17,677 nucleotides of DNA from Eubacteriaceae bacterium (GTDB taxonomy: Bacteria; Bacillota_A; Clostridia; Eubacteriales; Anaerofustaceae): assembly GCA_031280495.1 (NCBI GenBank), contig JAITGT010000076.1:1-17677 (forward strand). The letters run 5' to 3'. Positions 7,410-13,896 of this stretch are shown here, in pieces. Position 1 is the stretch's first letter; every line of letters starts with the position of its first letter. The position numbers and the translations under genes are program-made. The notes under the pieces are model-generated. The model had not been told where the DNA came from and ran no database searches. It worked only from the letters and a program-made list of their open reading frames with translations.

Positions 7410-8066
7410 ACGAGCAACCTAAAGATTGTAACCGGCCACTATGGCAGCGGCAAAACGGAGTTTTGCCTAAACTATGCGGTTCATTCTGCGGCAAAGGGCA
7501 AGACAGCGCTTGCTGACTTGGACATCGTCAACACTTATTTCCGTTCCCGCGAGCAGTCCATTCTATTGGAGGAAAAAGGCGTCAGGCTTGTGGGCTCCTC
7601 CATTTCCAACACCGCCGATTTGCCGGCCCTTCCTGCCGAGCTATATGGGCTCATTGACGAGCGCTTCGCCACGGTGATCTTCGACGTGGGCGGAGACGCA
7701 AACGGCGCCCGCGTGCTCAGCCGCTTTTCGAAACAGATTGGCGCGCGCGACTATGACATGTATGTCGTCGTCAACGCAAACCGGCCTTTCACGCAGACGG
7801 CGGGACAGGCTATGCGCTATATCGATCAGATCCAGGAGCAGAGCCGCCTGAGCGTCACGGGGATTGTCAACAATACGCACATGCTCCGGGAAACGGCGGT
7901 GGAAGACATACTCAAAGGGGAGCAAGTATGCCTCGAAATCGAAAAAGAGACAGGAAAGCCCCTCGTCTATAATGTTTGCCCATCATTCTTGAATCTTGAT
8001 GGCAGGGAGGATATAATTAGTAGAATATTCAGCATAAAGCTGTATATGCGGCCAGAATGGCTTTAG
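7410..8066 (+). CDS. ParA/CobQ-like P-loop ATPase, probable non-standard (ACG) start
   Basis: The protein belongs to the CobQ/CobB/MinD/ParA-like nucleotide-binding fold. The Walker A motif GHYGSGKTE is encoded at 7434-7460, followed by DLDIVNTYFRSRE, ADLPALPAELY, a Walker-B-like VIFDVGGD, NANRPFT and GIVNNT. The first standard start codon in frame is the TTG at 7518, but it would remove the P-loop. The frame is open back to a TAG at 7365 without ATG, GTG or TTG. An ACG at 7410 sits 7 bases after AAAGAAGG and would give (M)SNLKIVTG, a normal N-terminus for the family and a 218-residue protein. The alternatives are CTG at 7371 or 7377, or a frameshift after the out-of-frame ATG at 7387. The ferredoxin subunit gene follows after 33 bases, which suggests a role tied to the oxidoreductase; the exact function is unknown. 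Confidence 0.82.
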   Translation, partial: TSNLKIVTGHYGSGKTEFCLNYAVHSAAKGKTALADLDIVNTYFRSREQSILLEEKGVRLVGSSISNTADLPALPAELYGLIDERFATVIFDVGGDANGARVLSRFSKQIGARDYDMYVVVNANRPFTQTAGQAMRYIDQIQEQSRLSVTGIVNNTHMLRETAVEDILKGEQVCLEIEKETGKPLVYNVCPSFLNLDGREDIISRIFSIKLYMRPEWL

Positions 8067-8099
8067 CATGGCTTTGGCTGTAAATCGGAGGCGTTTTTT

Positions 8100-8318
8100 A
8101 TGGCAAAAGGCATTGTGGCGTTTGACGAAGCATACTGCAAGGGCTGTTCCCTTTGCGTAGACATCTGCCCCAAAGGCATCATAGCGCTGGACGCAATGAG
8201 GGTGACGCCAAAAGGGTACCATCCCGCGTCCGTCGAGGACATGGACAAATGCACAGCGTGCATGAGCTGTGCGCTGATGTGCCCAGATTCGGCTATTTCC
8301 GTGGAAAGGCTCAGTTAG
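8100..8318 (+). CDS. 2-oxoacid:ferredoxin oxidoreductase, delta (2x[4Fe-4S] ferredoxin) subunit
   Basis: This 72-residue ferredoxin carries electrons from the thiamine-diphosphate site of the oxidoreductase to soluble ferredoxin. Two complete cluster motifs are visible: CKGCSLCVDICP (Cys 13, 16, 19, 23) and CTACMSCALMCP (Cys 51, 54, 57, 61). Each is the CxxCxxCxxxCP pattern of an eight-iron ferredoxin. The ATG at 8100 has a CGGAGG Shine-Dalgarno site 9 bases upstream. The gene is the first of four oxidoreductase genes; the alpha subunit starts 8 bases after its stop. It corresponds to KorD or the VOR/IOR-type ferredoxin subunit. Confidence 0.93.
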   Translation: MAKGIVAFDEAYCKGCSLCVDICPKGIIALDAMRVTPKGYHPASVEDMDKCTACMSCALMCPDSAISVERLS

Positions 8319-8326
8319 GGGGCAAT

Positions 8327-9391
8327 ATGGCAAAAGTGCTCATGAAAGGCAATGAGGCAATCGGCGAGGCTGCCATTCGAGGCGGCTGCCGTTATTTTTT
8401 CGGCTATCCAATCACTCCGCAGACCGAGCTTCCGGAATACATGTCTGTCCGGCTTCCTGAGGTCGGCGGCGTATTTTTGCAAGCTGAATCTGAAATAGCG
8501 GCTATCAATATGCTCTACGGCGCAAGCGGATCGGGCGCGAGGGCAATGACCTCCTCTTCAAGCCCTGGAATTGCGCTCAAGCAGGAGGGCATTTCCTACA
8601 TTGCCGCCGCCCACTTGCCTTGCGTGATTGTTAACATTGTCCGCGGCGGGCCCGGGCTAGGCGGCATACAGCCGGCTCAGTCAGACTACTTCCAGGTTAC
8701 GCGCGGAGGCGGAAACGGCGACTACCGACTCATCGTTTACGCGCCGGCAAATCTGCAGGAGACCGTCGACATTGTGACCGGGGCGTTTGAGACTTCGGAA
8801 AAGTACCGGGTCCCCGTGCTGGTCGTTGGCGACGGCATGATTGGGCAAATGATGGAGCCCATTGATTTTGGAAGCGAAGAAGCAAAGGAAGCCCAGCCCA
8901 AAGAGTGGGCCACCACTGGAACGGGAGGCAAAAGGCCCCCGAACATTATTAACTCCCTGTATCTCGACCCGCAAAAACTTGAAGATAACAACAATGCGCT
9001 TGCCCGCGTGTACAGGGAAATTGAAAAGCATGAAGTGCGCGTGGAGGAAATTGGCTTAGAGAATGCAGAATGTGTTGTAGTGGCATACGGCACCACATCC
9101 CGCATTGTCAAGACCGCTATTGAAGAGCTTGAGAGCGAAGGGCGCAAAATTGGGCTCATACGGCCTATTACGCTTTGGCCTTATCCCTACGGCTCTTTTG
9201 ATCGCATCAACCCAGGCGCAAAAGGGATCCTTTGCGCGGAAATGAGCCTGGGCCAGATGATTGACGATGTTAAGATTGGCGCAAGCGGCCGATGGAAGAC
9301 CCATTTCTATGGGAGATCTGGCGGCATGGTGCCAGATCCGGACGAGATCAAAGAGGCAATCCTGAAAATCATTGAAGGGGAAGAAGCATGA
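8327..9391 (+). CDS. vorB: 2-oxoacid:ferredoxin oxidoreductase alpha subunit (VorB/KorA type)
   Basis: This subunit, with the beta subunit, performs the CoA-dependent oxidative decarboxylation of a 2-oxoacid to acyl-CoA, CO2 and reduced ferredoxin. The 354-residue protein begins MAKVLMKGNEAIGEAA and carries the pyrimidine-binding-domain motif FFGYPITPQTELPEYM, then AESEIAAINMLYGAS, SSSSPGIALKQEG and the glycine-rich RGGPGLGGIQPAQSDY. The C-terminal half (from about residue 230) is the transketolase-C-like domain. The frame is open upstream to 8153 inside the ferredoxin gene, but the conserved start is the ATG at 8327 with AGGGGG just before it. It overlaps the beta gene by ATGA. The sequence resembles proteins annotated as 3-methyl-2-oxobutanoate or 2-oxoglutarate oxidoreductases; which acid is used cannot be told. 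Confidence 0.93.
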   Translation: MAKVLMKGNEAIGEAAIRGGCRYFFGYPITPQTELPEYMSVRLPEVGGVFLQAESEIAAINMLYGASGSGARAMTSSSSPGIALKQEGISYIAAAHLPCVIVNIVRGGPGLGGIQPAQSDYFQVTRGGGNGDYRLIVYAPANLQETVDIVTGAFETSEKYRVPVLVVGDGMIGQMMEPIDFGSEEAKEAQPKEWATTGTGGKRPPNIINSLYLDPQKLEDNNNALARVYREIEKHEVRVEEIGLENAECVVVAYGTTSRIVKTAIEELESEGRKIGLIRPITLWPYPYGSFDRINPGAKGILCAEMSLGQMIDDVKIGASGRWKTHFYGRSGGMVPDPDEIKEAILKIIEGEEA

Positions 9392-10131
9392 CAGTTGTAT
9401 ATCAGCGTTCCGAAGGGCTGACTGCGGCTCCGACCCACTATTGCCCTGGATGCACCCATGGCATTGTCCACAAGCTTGTTGCCGAGTCATTGGTCGAACT
9501 GGGCGTTTTGGGCGATGCGATTGGCGTTGCTCCAGTCGGATGCGCCGTCATGGCGTACGACTACTTTAACTGCGACATGCAAGAAGCGGCGCACGGAAGG
9601 GCTCCGGCCGTTGCCACTGGAATCAAACGGGTTCAGCCGGGCAAGACTGTCTTTACCTACCAGGGGGACGGGGATCTGGCTTCCATCGGCACAAACGAGA
9701 TCGTGCATGCCGCCCATAGGGGCGAAAAAATCACAACCGTCTTTATCAACAACGCCATTTATGGCATGACTGGCGGGCAGATGGCGCCAACGACCCTCAT
9801 TGGGCAGAAGACGACGACAAGCCAGAGCGGGCGTTCCGAAGAATTGTCCGGCAAGCCTATACGCGTCTCCGAGATGCTCGCCACCATTGACGGCGCGAAA
9901 TTTATTGAGCGCGTTGCCGTGGACACCCCAGCCCATGTGCGGGCGGCAAAGAAAGCCATTTGCCGCGCCTTTGAGACGCAGTTGGAAAAGAAGGGGTTCT
10001 CCATGGTGGAAGTGCTCAGCACATGTCCAACCAATTGGGGCTATTCGCCCACAGAAGCCCTTCATTGGCTGCAGGAAAACATGATTCCCTACTACCCGCT
10101 TGGAAGGTTCAAGGATTGGGGGGAAGAGTGA
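9388..10131 (+). CDS. 2-oxoacid:ferredoxin oxidoreductase beta subunit (thiamine-diphosphate-binding)
   Basis: The 247-residue beta subunit binds thiamine diphosphate and an iron-sulfur cluster. It shows THYCPGCTHG (16-25; Cys 19 and 22), a further Cys in VGCAVMAYD (50-58), and the thiamine-diphosphate/Mg motif GDGD (93-96) followed by FINNAIYGMTGGQMAPTT (119-136). The length is typical of separate beta subunits (KorB or VorA type). The ATG overlaps the alpha stop by four bases, and the gamma gene starts one base after this stop, so the subunits are probably made by coupled translation. The order ferredoxin-alpha-beta-gamma is common in anaerobic Firmicutes. Confidence 0.94.
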   Translation: MTVVYQRSEGLTAAPTHYCPGCTHGIVHKLVAESLVELGVLGDAIGVAPVGCAVMAYDYFNCDMQEAAHGRAPAVATGIKRVQPGKTVFTYQGDGDLASIGTNEIVHAAHRGEKITTVFINNAIYGMTGGQMAPTTLIGQKTTTSQSGRSEELSGKPIRVSEMLATIDGAKFIERVAVDTPAHVRAAKKAICRAFETQLEKKGFSMVEVLSTCPTNWGYSPTEALHWLQENMIPYYPLGRFKDWGEE

Positions 10132-10132
10132 C

Positions 10133-10681
10133 ATGATCGAAAAAGTCATCATGGCAGGGTTCGGAGGGCAGGGAGTCATGCTGATTGGCCAGCTCCTCAC
10201 CTACGCTGGGATGTATGAAGGCAAGGAAGTGAGCTGGCTGCCTTCTTACGGGCCAGAAATGCGGGGAGGAACCGCAAACTGCCATGTCACAGTTTCCGAG
10301 AAGCCAATTGCTTCGCCCATTATCACGAAAGCGACGAGCTCGATCATCATGAACAATCCGAGCCTCACGAAATTTGAAGGCTCTATTGTTGCCGGCGGCG
10401 ACTTGTATATAAACTCCACTTTGGTGGACATGGAGCCAACCCGCACAGACATTCACGCTTTTCGCATCGCAGCGAGCGAAATTGCCGAAAAAGCGGGGTC
10501 GCCCCGCTCTGCAAACATGGTCATGCTGGGCGCCTACTTGGGCCGCCACCCTGTTGTTTTGCTGGAAACGGTTGAGAGCGTGCTGCGCAAGACAATGACG
10601 GGCTCGAAAGAAAAATACGTTTCATCCAACATGGACGCAATTCGCGCGGGAATTGAAATCTCTGCGCTTTTGCCGAAATGA
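10133..10681 (+). CDS. 2-oxoacid:ferredoxin oxidoreductase gamma subunit
   Basis: The 182-residue gamma subunit belongs to the family that carries the CoA-binding domain of 2-oxoacid:acceptor oxidoreductases. It begins MIEKVIMAGFGGQGVML, with the hallmark GFGGQG (9-14), followed by SWLPSYGPEMRGGTANC and the conserved ITKATSSIIMNNPSL region. The open frame extends to 10100, but the ATG at 10133 is the family start and has GGGAAGAG just upstream. Its TGA overlaps the ATG of the methyltransferase gene (ATGA), so the next gene is probably translationally coupled. Confidence 0.93.
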   Translation: MIEKVIMAGFGGQGVMLIGQLLTYAGMYEGKEVSWLPSYGPEMRGGTANCHVTVSEKPIASPIITKATSSIIMNNPSLTKFEGSIVAGGDLYINSTLVDMEPTRTDIHAFRIAASEIAEKAGSPRSANMVMLGAYLGRHPVVLLETVESVLRKTMTGSKEKYVSSNMDAIRAGIEISALLPK

Positions 10682-11418
10682 AAAATGTTTACGACCTGGA
10701 GACATTTTTTGAAGCGTATATGCAGATCCGAGACAATCCCAACAACTATAATTCGCTTTTGGAGCAGCCTGCGCTTTTTAGGCTGCTTGGCCCTGTTAAA
10801 GGGAAGAGGATCCTTGATCTAGGGTGCGGCTTCGGCGACGCGGCAGCAAAGCTCGCAAGCATGGGCGCAGCTTGCGTTAAAGGCATTGACATTTCGGAAA
10901 AGATGCTCTCGAAAGCAAAATCGCTGTATTCCGGCATTCCAGGCCTAGAATTCGAGCGGCTCGACATGGCGGAGGCGCACAGCCTTTCAGGCACTTACGA
11001 TGCGGTGACATCCAGCCTTGCTGTCCACTATGTCGAAGATTTCGGCAAACTGGCATGCGATGTTTTTCGACTGCTTGAGCCTGGCGGCGTCTTTGTTTTT
11101 TCGCAGGAGCACCCGATGACCACGGCGCCAAAATTTGGCCCTGGCTATACACTGAACCCGCTCAATGACAAGCCCCTTTACTACAACCTCGCGGACTATG
11201 GCTTAAGCGGCGCGCGCTCTAGCGAATGGCTCGGCGTTTCTGTTGGCAAGTACCACCGAACGTTTACGGACTTGGCCCGCTCGCTTATTGGAGCCGGCTT
11301 TTGCATCGCAGACATAGAGGAGCCGCTTCCTTCCCCTGCGGATGTCGAGAGGAACCCGCAAATTGAGAAAGAGTATCATAAACCTAGCTTTCTCTTGATA
11401 AAATGCCAAAAAAGATAA
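10678..11418 (+). CDS. Class I SAM-dependent methyltransferase
   Basis: The 246-residue protein has the Rossmann-fold methyltransferase pattern. Motif I is ILDLGCGFGD (45-54), the acidic end of strand 2 is KGIDISEKML (68-77), the motif II region is FERLDMAEAH, and a TYDAVTSSLAVHYVED strand is followed by LEPGGVFVFSQEHP. The class is the UbiE/Methyltransf_11-type small-molecule methyltransferase. The substrate cannot be deduced. Its ATG overlaps the stop of the gamma subunit gene by four bases, so it belongs to the oxidoreductase operon. No terminator was seen after it; a TATAAT 22 bases after its stop probably serves the desulfoferrodoxin gene. Confidence 0.88.
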   Translation: MKNVYDLETFFEAYMQIRDNPNNYNSLLEQPALFRLLGPVKGKRILDLGCGFGDAAAKLASMGAACVKGIDISEKMLSKAKSLYSGIPGLEFERLDMAEAHSLSGTYDAVTSSLAVHYVEDFGKLACDVFRLLEPGGVFVFSQEHPMTTAPKFGPGYTLNPLNDKPLYYNLADYGLSGARSSEWLGVSVGKYHRTFTDLARSLIGAGFCIADIEEPLPSPADVERNPQIEKEYHKPSFLLIKCQKR

Positions 11419-11439
11419 GCTAACCGGCGGTTTGTCCGA

Positions 11440-11445
11440 TATAAT
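11440..11445 (+). promoter_or_regulatory. Putative -10 box of the desulfoferrodoxin gene
   Basis: A perfect TATAAT lies 107 bases before the desulfoferrodoxin ATG, in the gap after the methyltransferase gene. No convincing -35 box is found at 16-18 bases upstream, so an activator or read-through from the operon may contribute. Confidence 0.35.
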
Positions 11446-11552
11446 TGCATAAGAGCGGCTCAACGCGCAAAAGCTAGCATGAACGGTTTAGCTGCAGCGA
11501 AGAGCCTGCGCAATAGGCTTGCCGGCAATGAGGCAAGCAATGGAGGTCCAAG

Positions 11553-11930
11553 ATGAAGTTTTACAAATGTTCCGTATGCGGCAATATTGTGGAAGCGATT
11601 TCGGAGAGCAAGGGGCACTTGTCTTGCTGCGGCAAGCCAATGGAAGAGCTTGCTGCAAACTCAACAGACGCTGCGAAAGAAAAGCATGTGCCGGTTGTCA
11701 CTCGCGAAGGCGGCACGATAGTGGTTAAAGTCGGAGAAGTTGAACATCCAATGACGGCAGAGCATTTGATACAGTGGATTGCCATCTGCCAAAGCGGGAA
11801 AATGCAGAGGGTCGAGCTGAATGCGCAGTGCACTCCGATGGCGACGTTTGCGATTGACTCTATTGAAGCCATCGAAGTGTATGAATACTGCAACCTGCAC
11901 GGGCTTTGGAAGACAGACTACGAAGTTTAA
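11553..11930 (+). CDS. dfx: Desulfoferrodoxin (two-iron superoxide reductase)
   Basis: Desulfoferrodoxin reduces superoxide to hydrogen peroxide in the cytoplasm of anaerobes, with electrons from rubredoxin. The 125-residue protein has the N-terminal desulforedoxin-type Fe(SCys)4 site (Cys 6, 9, 25 and 26; CSVCG and SCCGKP). The C-terminal neelaredoxin domain carries the catalytic iron ligands His 45 (EKHVP, with the conserved Glu 43 and Lys 44), His 65, His 71, Cys 113 and His 116 (CNLHG). All expected ligands are present. The ATG has a strong GGAGG 7 bases upstream. A clear terminator follows after 10 bases. It sits downstream of the oxygen-sensitive oxidoreductase operon, which suits a protective role. 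Confidence 0.96.
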   Translation: MKFYKCSVCGNIVEAISESKGHLSCCGKPMEELAANSTDAAKEKHVPVVTREGGTIVVKVGEVEHPMTAEHLIQWIAICQSGKMQRVELNAQCTPMATFAIDSIEAIEVYEYCNLHGLWKTDYEV

Positions 11931-11940
11931 GTTGCGAGAG

Positions 11941-11966
11941 CCTTGCTTATCGGCAAGGTTTTTTTT
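11941..11966 (+). terminator. Intrinsic terminator of dfx
   Basis: CCTTGC (11941-11946) and GCAAGG (11953-11958) form a 6-bp stem with a TTATCG loop, followed directly by eight Ts (11959-11966). It begins 10 bases after the dfx stop and is the clearest terminator in the window. Confidence 0.9.
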
Positions 11967-12325
11967 ATTTGCTTGGCGCTTTTTTGCATGCAGGCATGAG
12001 ACAGAGGGCAAAGCCAAAAGCATATGCCTTTTGGCGCCTCAAAAGCGCCAATGCCTGTTTGGCCCTCTCCCCCTGGCTGCCTAAATGGCGCAGAAATACT
12101 GAAAATGGCGTAGGAGCGGCTGGAGGCTGGCACTGCGCAAAACATGCATGTTTTGCCTGTCTTTATATGCGAATGCCTAAGGCTTTTGCGGCATGCAAGG
12201 CGCAAGCAGCGCCTTGCATGCCATGGCCTCTCCTGGGCTTGCGCACAGCATGGGCTAGGGCGAAAACAGAGGGCTTTGCTCACTTGCGCCCTGGGGGCAA
12301 GCAAAGCGCCCCCCCAGGGCGGCCC
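11967..12325. repeat. Palindrome-dense non-coding island between convergent units
   Basis: No gene is seen here, but perfect inverted repeats follow one another: CCAAAAG/CTTTTGG (12014-12020 with 12028-12034), TTGGCGC/GCGCCAA (12031-12037 with 12045-12051), AGAGGGC/GCCCTCT enclosing both (12003-12009 with 12062-12068), the 20-base palindrome GCAAAACATGCATGTTTTGC (12137-12156), a 14-bp hairpin (12190-12222), CGCCCTGGGGG/CCCCCAGGGCG (12287-12297 with 12311-12321), and GGGCTAGGG/CCCTAGCCC enclosing the last (12252-12260 with 12324-12332, running over the stop of the permease gene). None except the dfx terminator has a T-run. It may combine 3'-end protection for both operons with repetitive extragenic palindromes. 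Confidence 0.75.
12190..12222. repeat. 14-bp perfect hairpin
   Basis: GGCATGCAAGGCGC (12190-12203) is followed by the loop AAGCA and its exact reverse complement GCGCCTTGCATGCC (12209-12222). No T-run follows on either strand, so it is not a standard intrinsic terminator. It is the longest uninterrupted stem found in the window. Confidence 0.9.
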
Positions 12326-13138
12326 CTAGCCCCTAAAGAACAGCTTTCGAATCTGGCTGACTGCAATGTTTACGAGATAGTACATGAGCGCCGCTTCGAT
12401 TGAAAGCGCAATGATGCCAGTCATCACAAGGTTTAGGTTAAAAACCTGCGAACCGTACATGATGAGATAGCCAATTCCTGCCTTGCTGACAAGGAACTCT
12501 CCCATAATGACGCCGACCCAGCTGAGCCCAATATTGATTTTTAGCGCACTTAAGATGTTTTCATAGCTGCCTGGAAGGATAACCTTGAAGAGCAGCTGCG
12601 ATTTTGTCGCTCCAAATGAGCGAAGCAAAGTGATTTTTTCTTCATCAGTTTGCACAAAGCCGGAATAAACGGTGATGATGGTCGAAATGAGCGAGATGGC
12701 AAGCGTCATAATGAGTATTGAGCGTATGCCCATTCCAGCCAAAACAAGGATCAGCGGGCCAAGCGCGATTTTTGGCAGCGCATTGAGCACAACAAGATAT
12801 GGATCCAGAACCTTTGCGGCAACAGGAAACCACCACAAAAGCATCGCAGCAAAGGTTCCGGCGAGCGTGCCGACAACAAACCCATACATCGTTTCCAGGA
12901 CGGTAACCGCGGCGTGGTAAAGGAGGCGGTCGTCCGCGAGCAGCTTCCAAAACGTTTGGGCGACATTCTTCGGACTAGACGTGATAAACGAATCTACCAG
13001 CCCAAGATCCGTGGACGCCTGCCACGCTGCCACCAAAACAATGAGCAAGATGATCTGGGACGCAATAATTCTGTGTTTGCTTCGATTCAAGCCCTTTAGG
13101 TAGCGCTTGTGTTCCAGCGAAAGGGGTTTACCCTTCAT
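12326..13138 (-). CDS. ABC importer permease (nitrate/sulfonate/taurine, SsuC-like family)
   Basis: The 270-residue membrane protein is the channel of a type I ABC importer. Hydrophobic helices are seen at about 24-44, 80-105, 112-134, 138-160 and two more before residue 260. The cytoplasmic EAA loop that contacts the ATPase reads LRSFGATKSQLLFKVILPGS. The sequence resembles SsuC/TauC/NrtB-type permeases, though the true substrate is unknown. Its start overlaps the end of the ATPase gene by 11 bases. It is the last gene of the three-gene importer operon, and its stop lies in one arm of a long inverted repeat (12252-12332), which may mark the end of the transcript. Confidence 0.93.
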   Translation of the reverse strand: MKGKPLSLEHKRYLKGLNRSKHRIIASQIILLIVLVAAWQASTDLGLVDSFITSSPKNVAQTFWKLLADDRLLYHAAVTVLETMYGFVVGTLAGTFAAMLLWWFPVAAKVLDPYLVVLNALPKIALGPLILVLAGMGIRSILIMTLAISLISTIITVYSGFVQTDEEKITLLRSFGATKSQLLFKVILPGSYENILSALKINIGLSWVGVIMGEFLVSKAGIGYLIMYGSQVFNLNLVMTGIIALSIEAALMYYLVNIAVSQIRKLFFRG

Positions 13139-13886
13139 TTTTGTCTATGTCCTCCCATATCTGTTCAAGATACTCACTGAAGCCATGGGAGTTTTGGCGC
13201 GCTATGCGCGTGCGCGGGGCGCCTTCTAGGCAAATTGCATATTGGCTCTTTACTGTGCCGGGCCTTTTGCTCATGACCACGACCCTGTCTGCAAAACTGA
13301 TGGCTTCGTTTAGGTCGTGCGTAACAAGGACAGCCGTCTTTTTTTCATTCTCAATGATGCGGGCAATGTCATTTCCCACGCTGATCCTGGTTTGGTAGTC
13401 TAAAGCGCTAAATGGCTCGTCAAGAAGCAGAAGGTCTGGGCGTATGGCCAGCGTCCGGATGAGGGCCGCTCTCTGCCGCATGCCTCCAGACAGCTGGCTT
13501 GGGTATGCGTCCATAAATTCCCCAAGCCCGTACGTCGAAAGCAGGCGCTTGACGTACTCCACGTTTTCTGGAATGGCTTCCTTCTTTATCTCCAGCCCAA
13601 GCAAGGCGTTTTTCAAGATGCTTCTCCACGAAAAAAGGTGATCGCGCTGGAGCATGTACCCGATGTTTGCAGCGCTGCTCTTGTCAAAAGAGCAGCTGCC
13701 GGAACTCGCTTCAATGAGCCCTGCCATAATTGTCAACAGCGTAGATTTGCCACAGCCGCTGGGACCGACAATGGCGACAAACTCGCCTTCGAAAATATCC
13801 AGAGAAAGGCCTTTAATCGCCATTGTCTCTTCTGTCGGTGTGAAAAATGTCTTTGACAGATTGCGAATCTCGACCAATGGCTTCAT
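13128..13886 (-). CDS. ABC importer ATP-binding protein (SsuB/TauB-like)
   Basis: The 252-residue ATPase powers the importer. All motifs are intact: Walker A GPSGCGKST (41-49), Q-loop Gln 80 in YMLQRDHLF, signature LSGGMRQR (132-139), Walker B LLLLDEPFSALD (152-163) and the H-loop His 190 in VTHDLNEA. The Q-loop form and the C-terminal RPGTVKSQY region match the nitrate/sulfonate/taurine group. The ATG at 13886 has AAGGGG about 8 bases upstream, and the gene starts 10 bases after the lipoprotein stop. Confidence 0.95.
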   Translation of the reverse strand: MKPLVEIRNLSKTFFTPTEETMAIKGLSLDIFEGEFVAIVGPSGCGKSTLLTIMAGLIEASSGSCSFDKSSAANIGYMLQRDHLFSWRSILKNALLGLEIKKEAIPENVEYVKRLLSTYGLGEFMDAYPSQLSGGMRQRAALIRTLAIRPDLLLLDEPFSALDYQTRISVGNDIARIIENEKKTAVLVTHDLNEAISFADRVVVMSKRPGTVKSQYAICLEGAPRTRIARQNSHGFSEYLEQIWEDIDKNEG

Positions 13887-13896
13887 TGGGATCCCC

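Noticed and set aside
7518..7520. TTG at 7518 as the start of the P-loop ATPase
   Set aside because: It would remove the Walker A motif encoded in the same frame at 7434-7460.
8153..8326. Upstream extension of the alpha subunit frame
   Set aside because: It overlaps the ferredoxin gene in another frame and is not conserved-looking; the family start and an AGGGGG site are at 8327.
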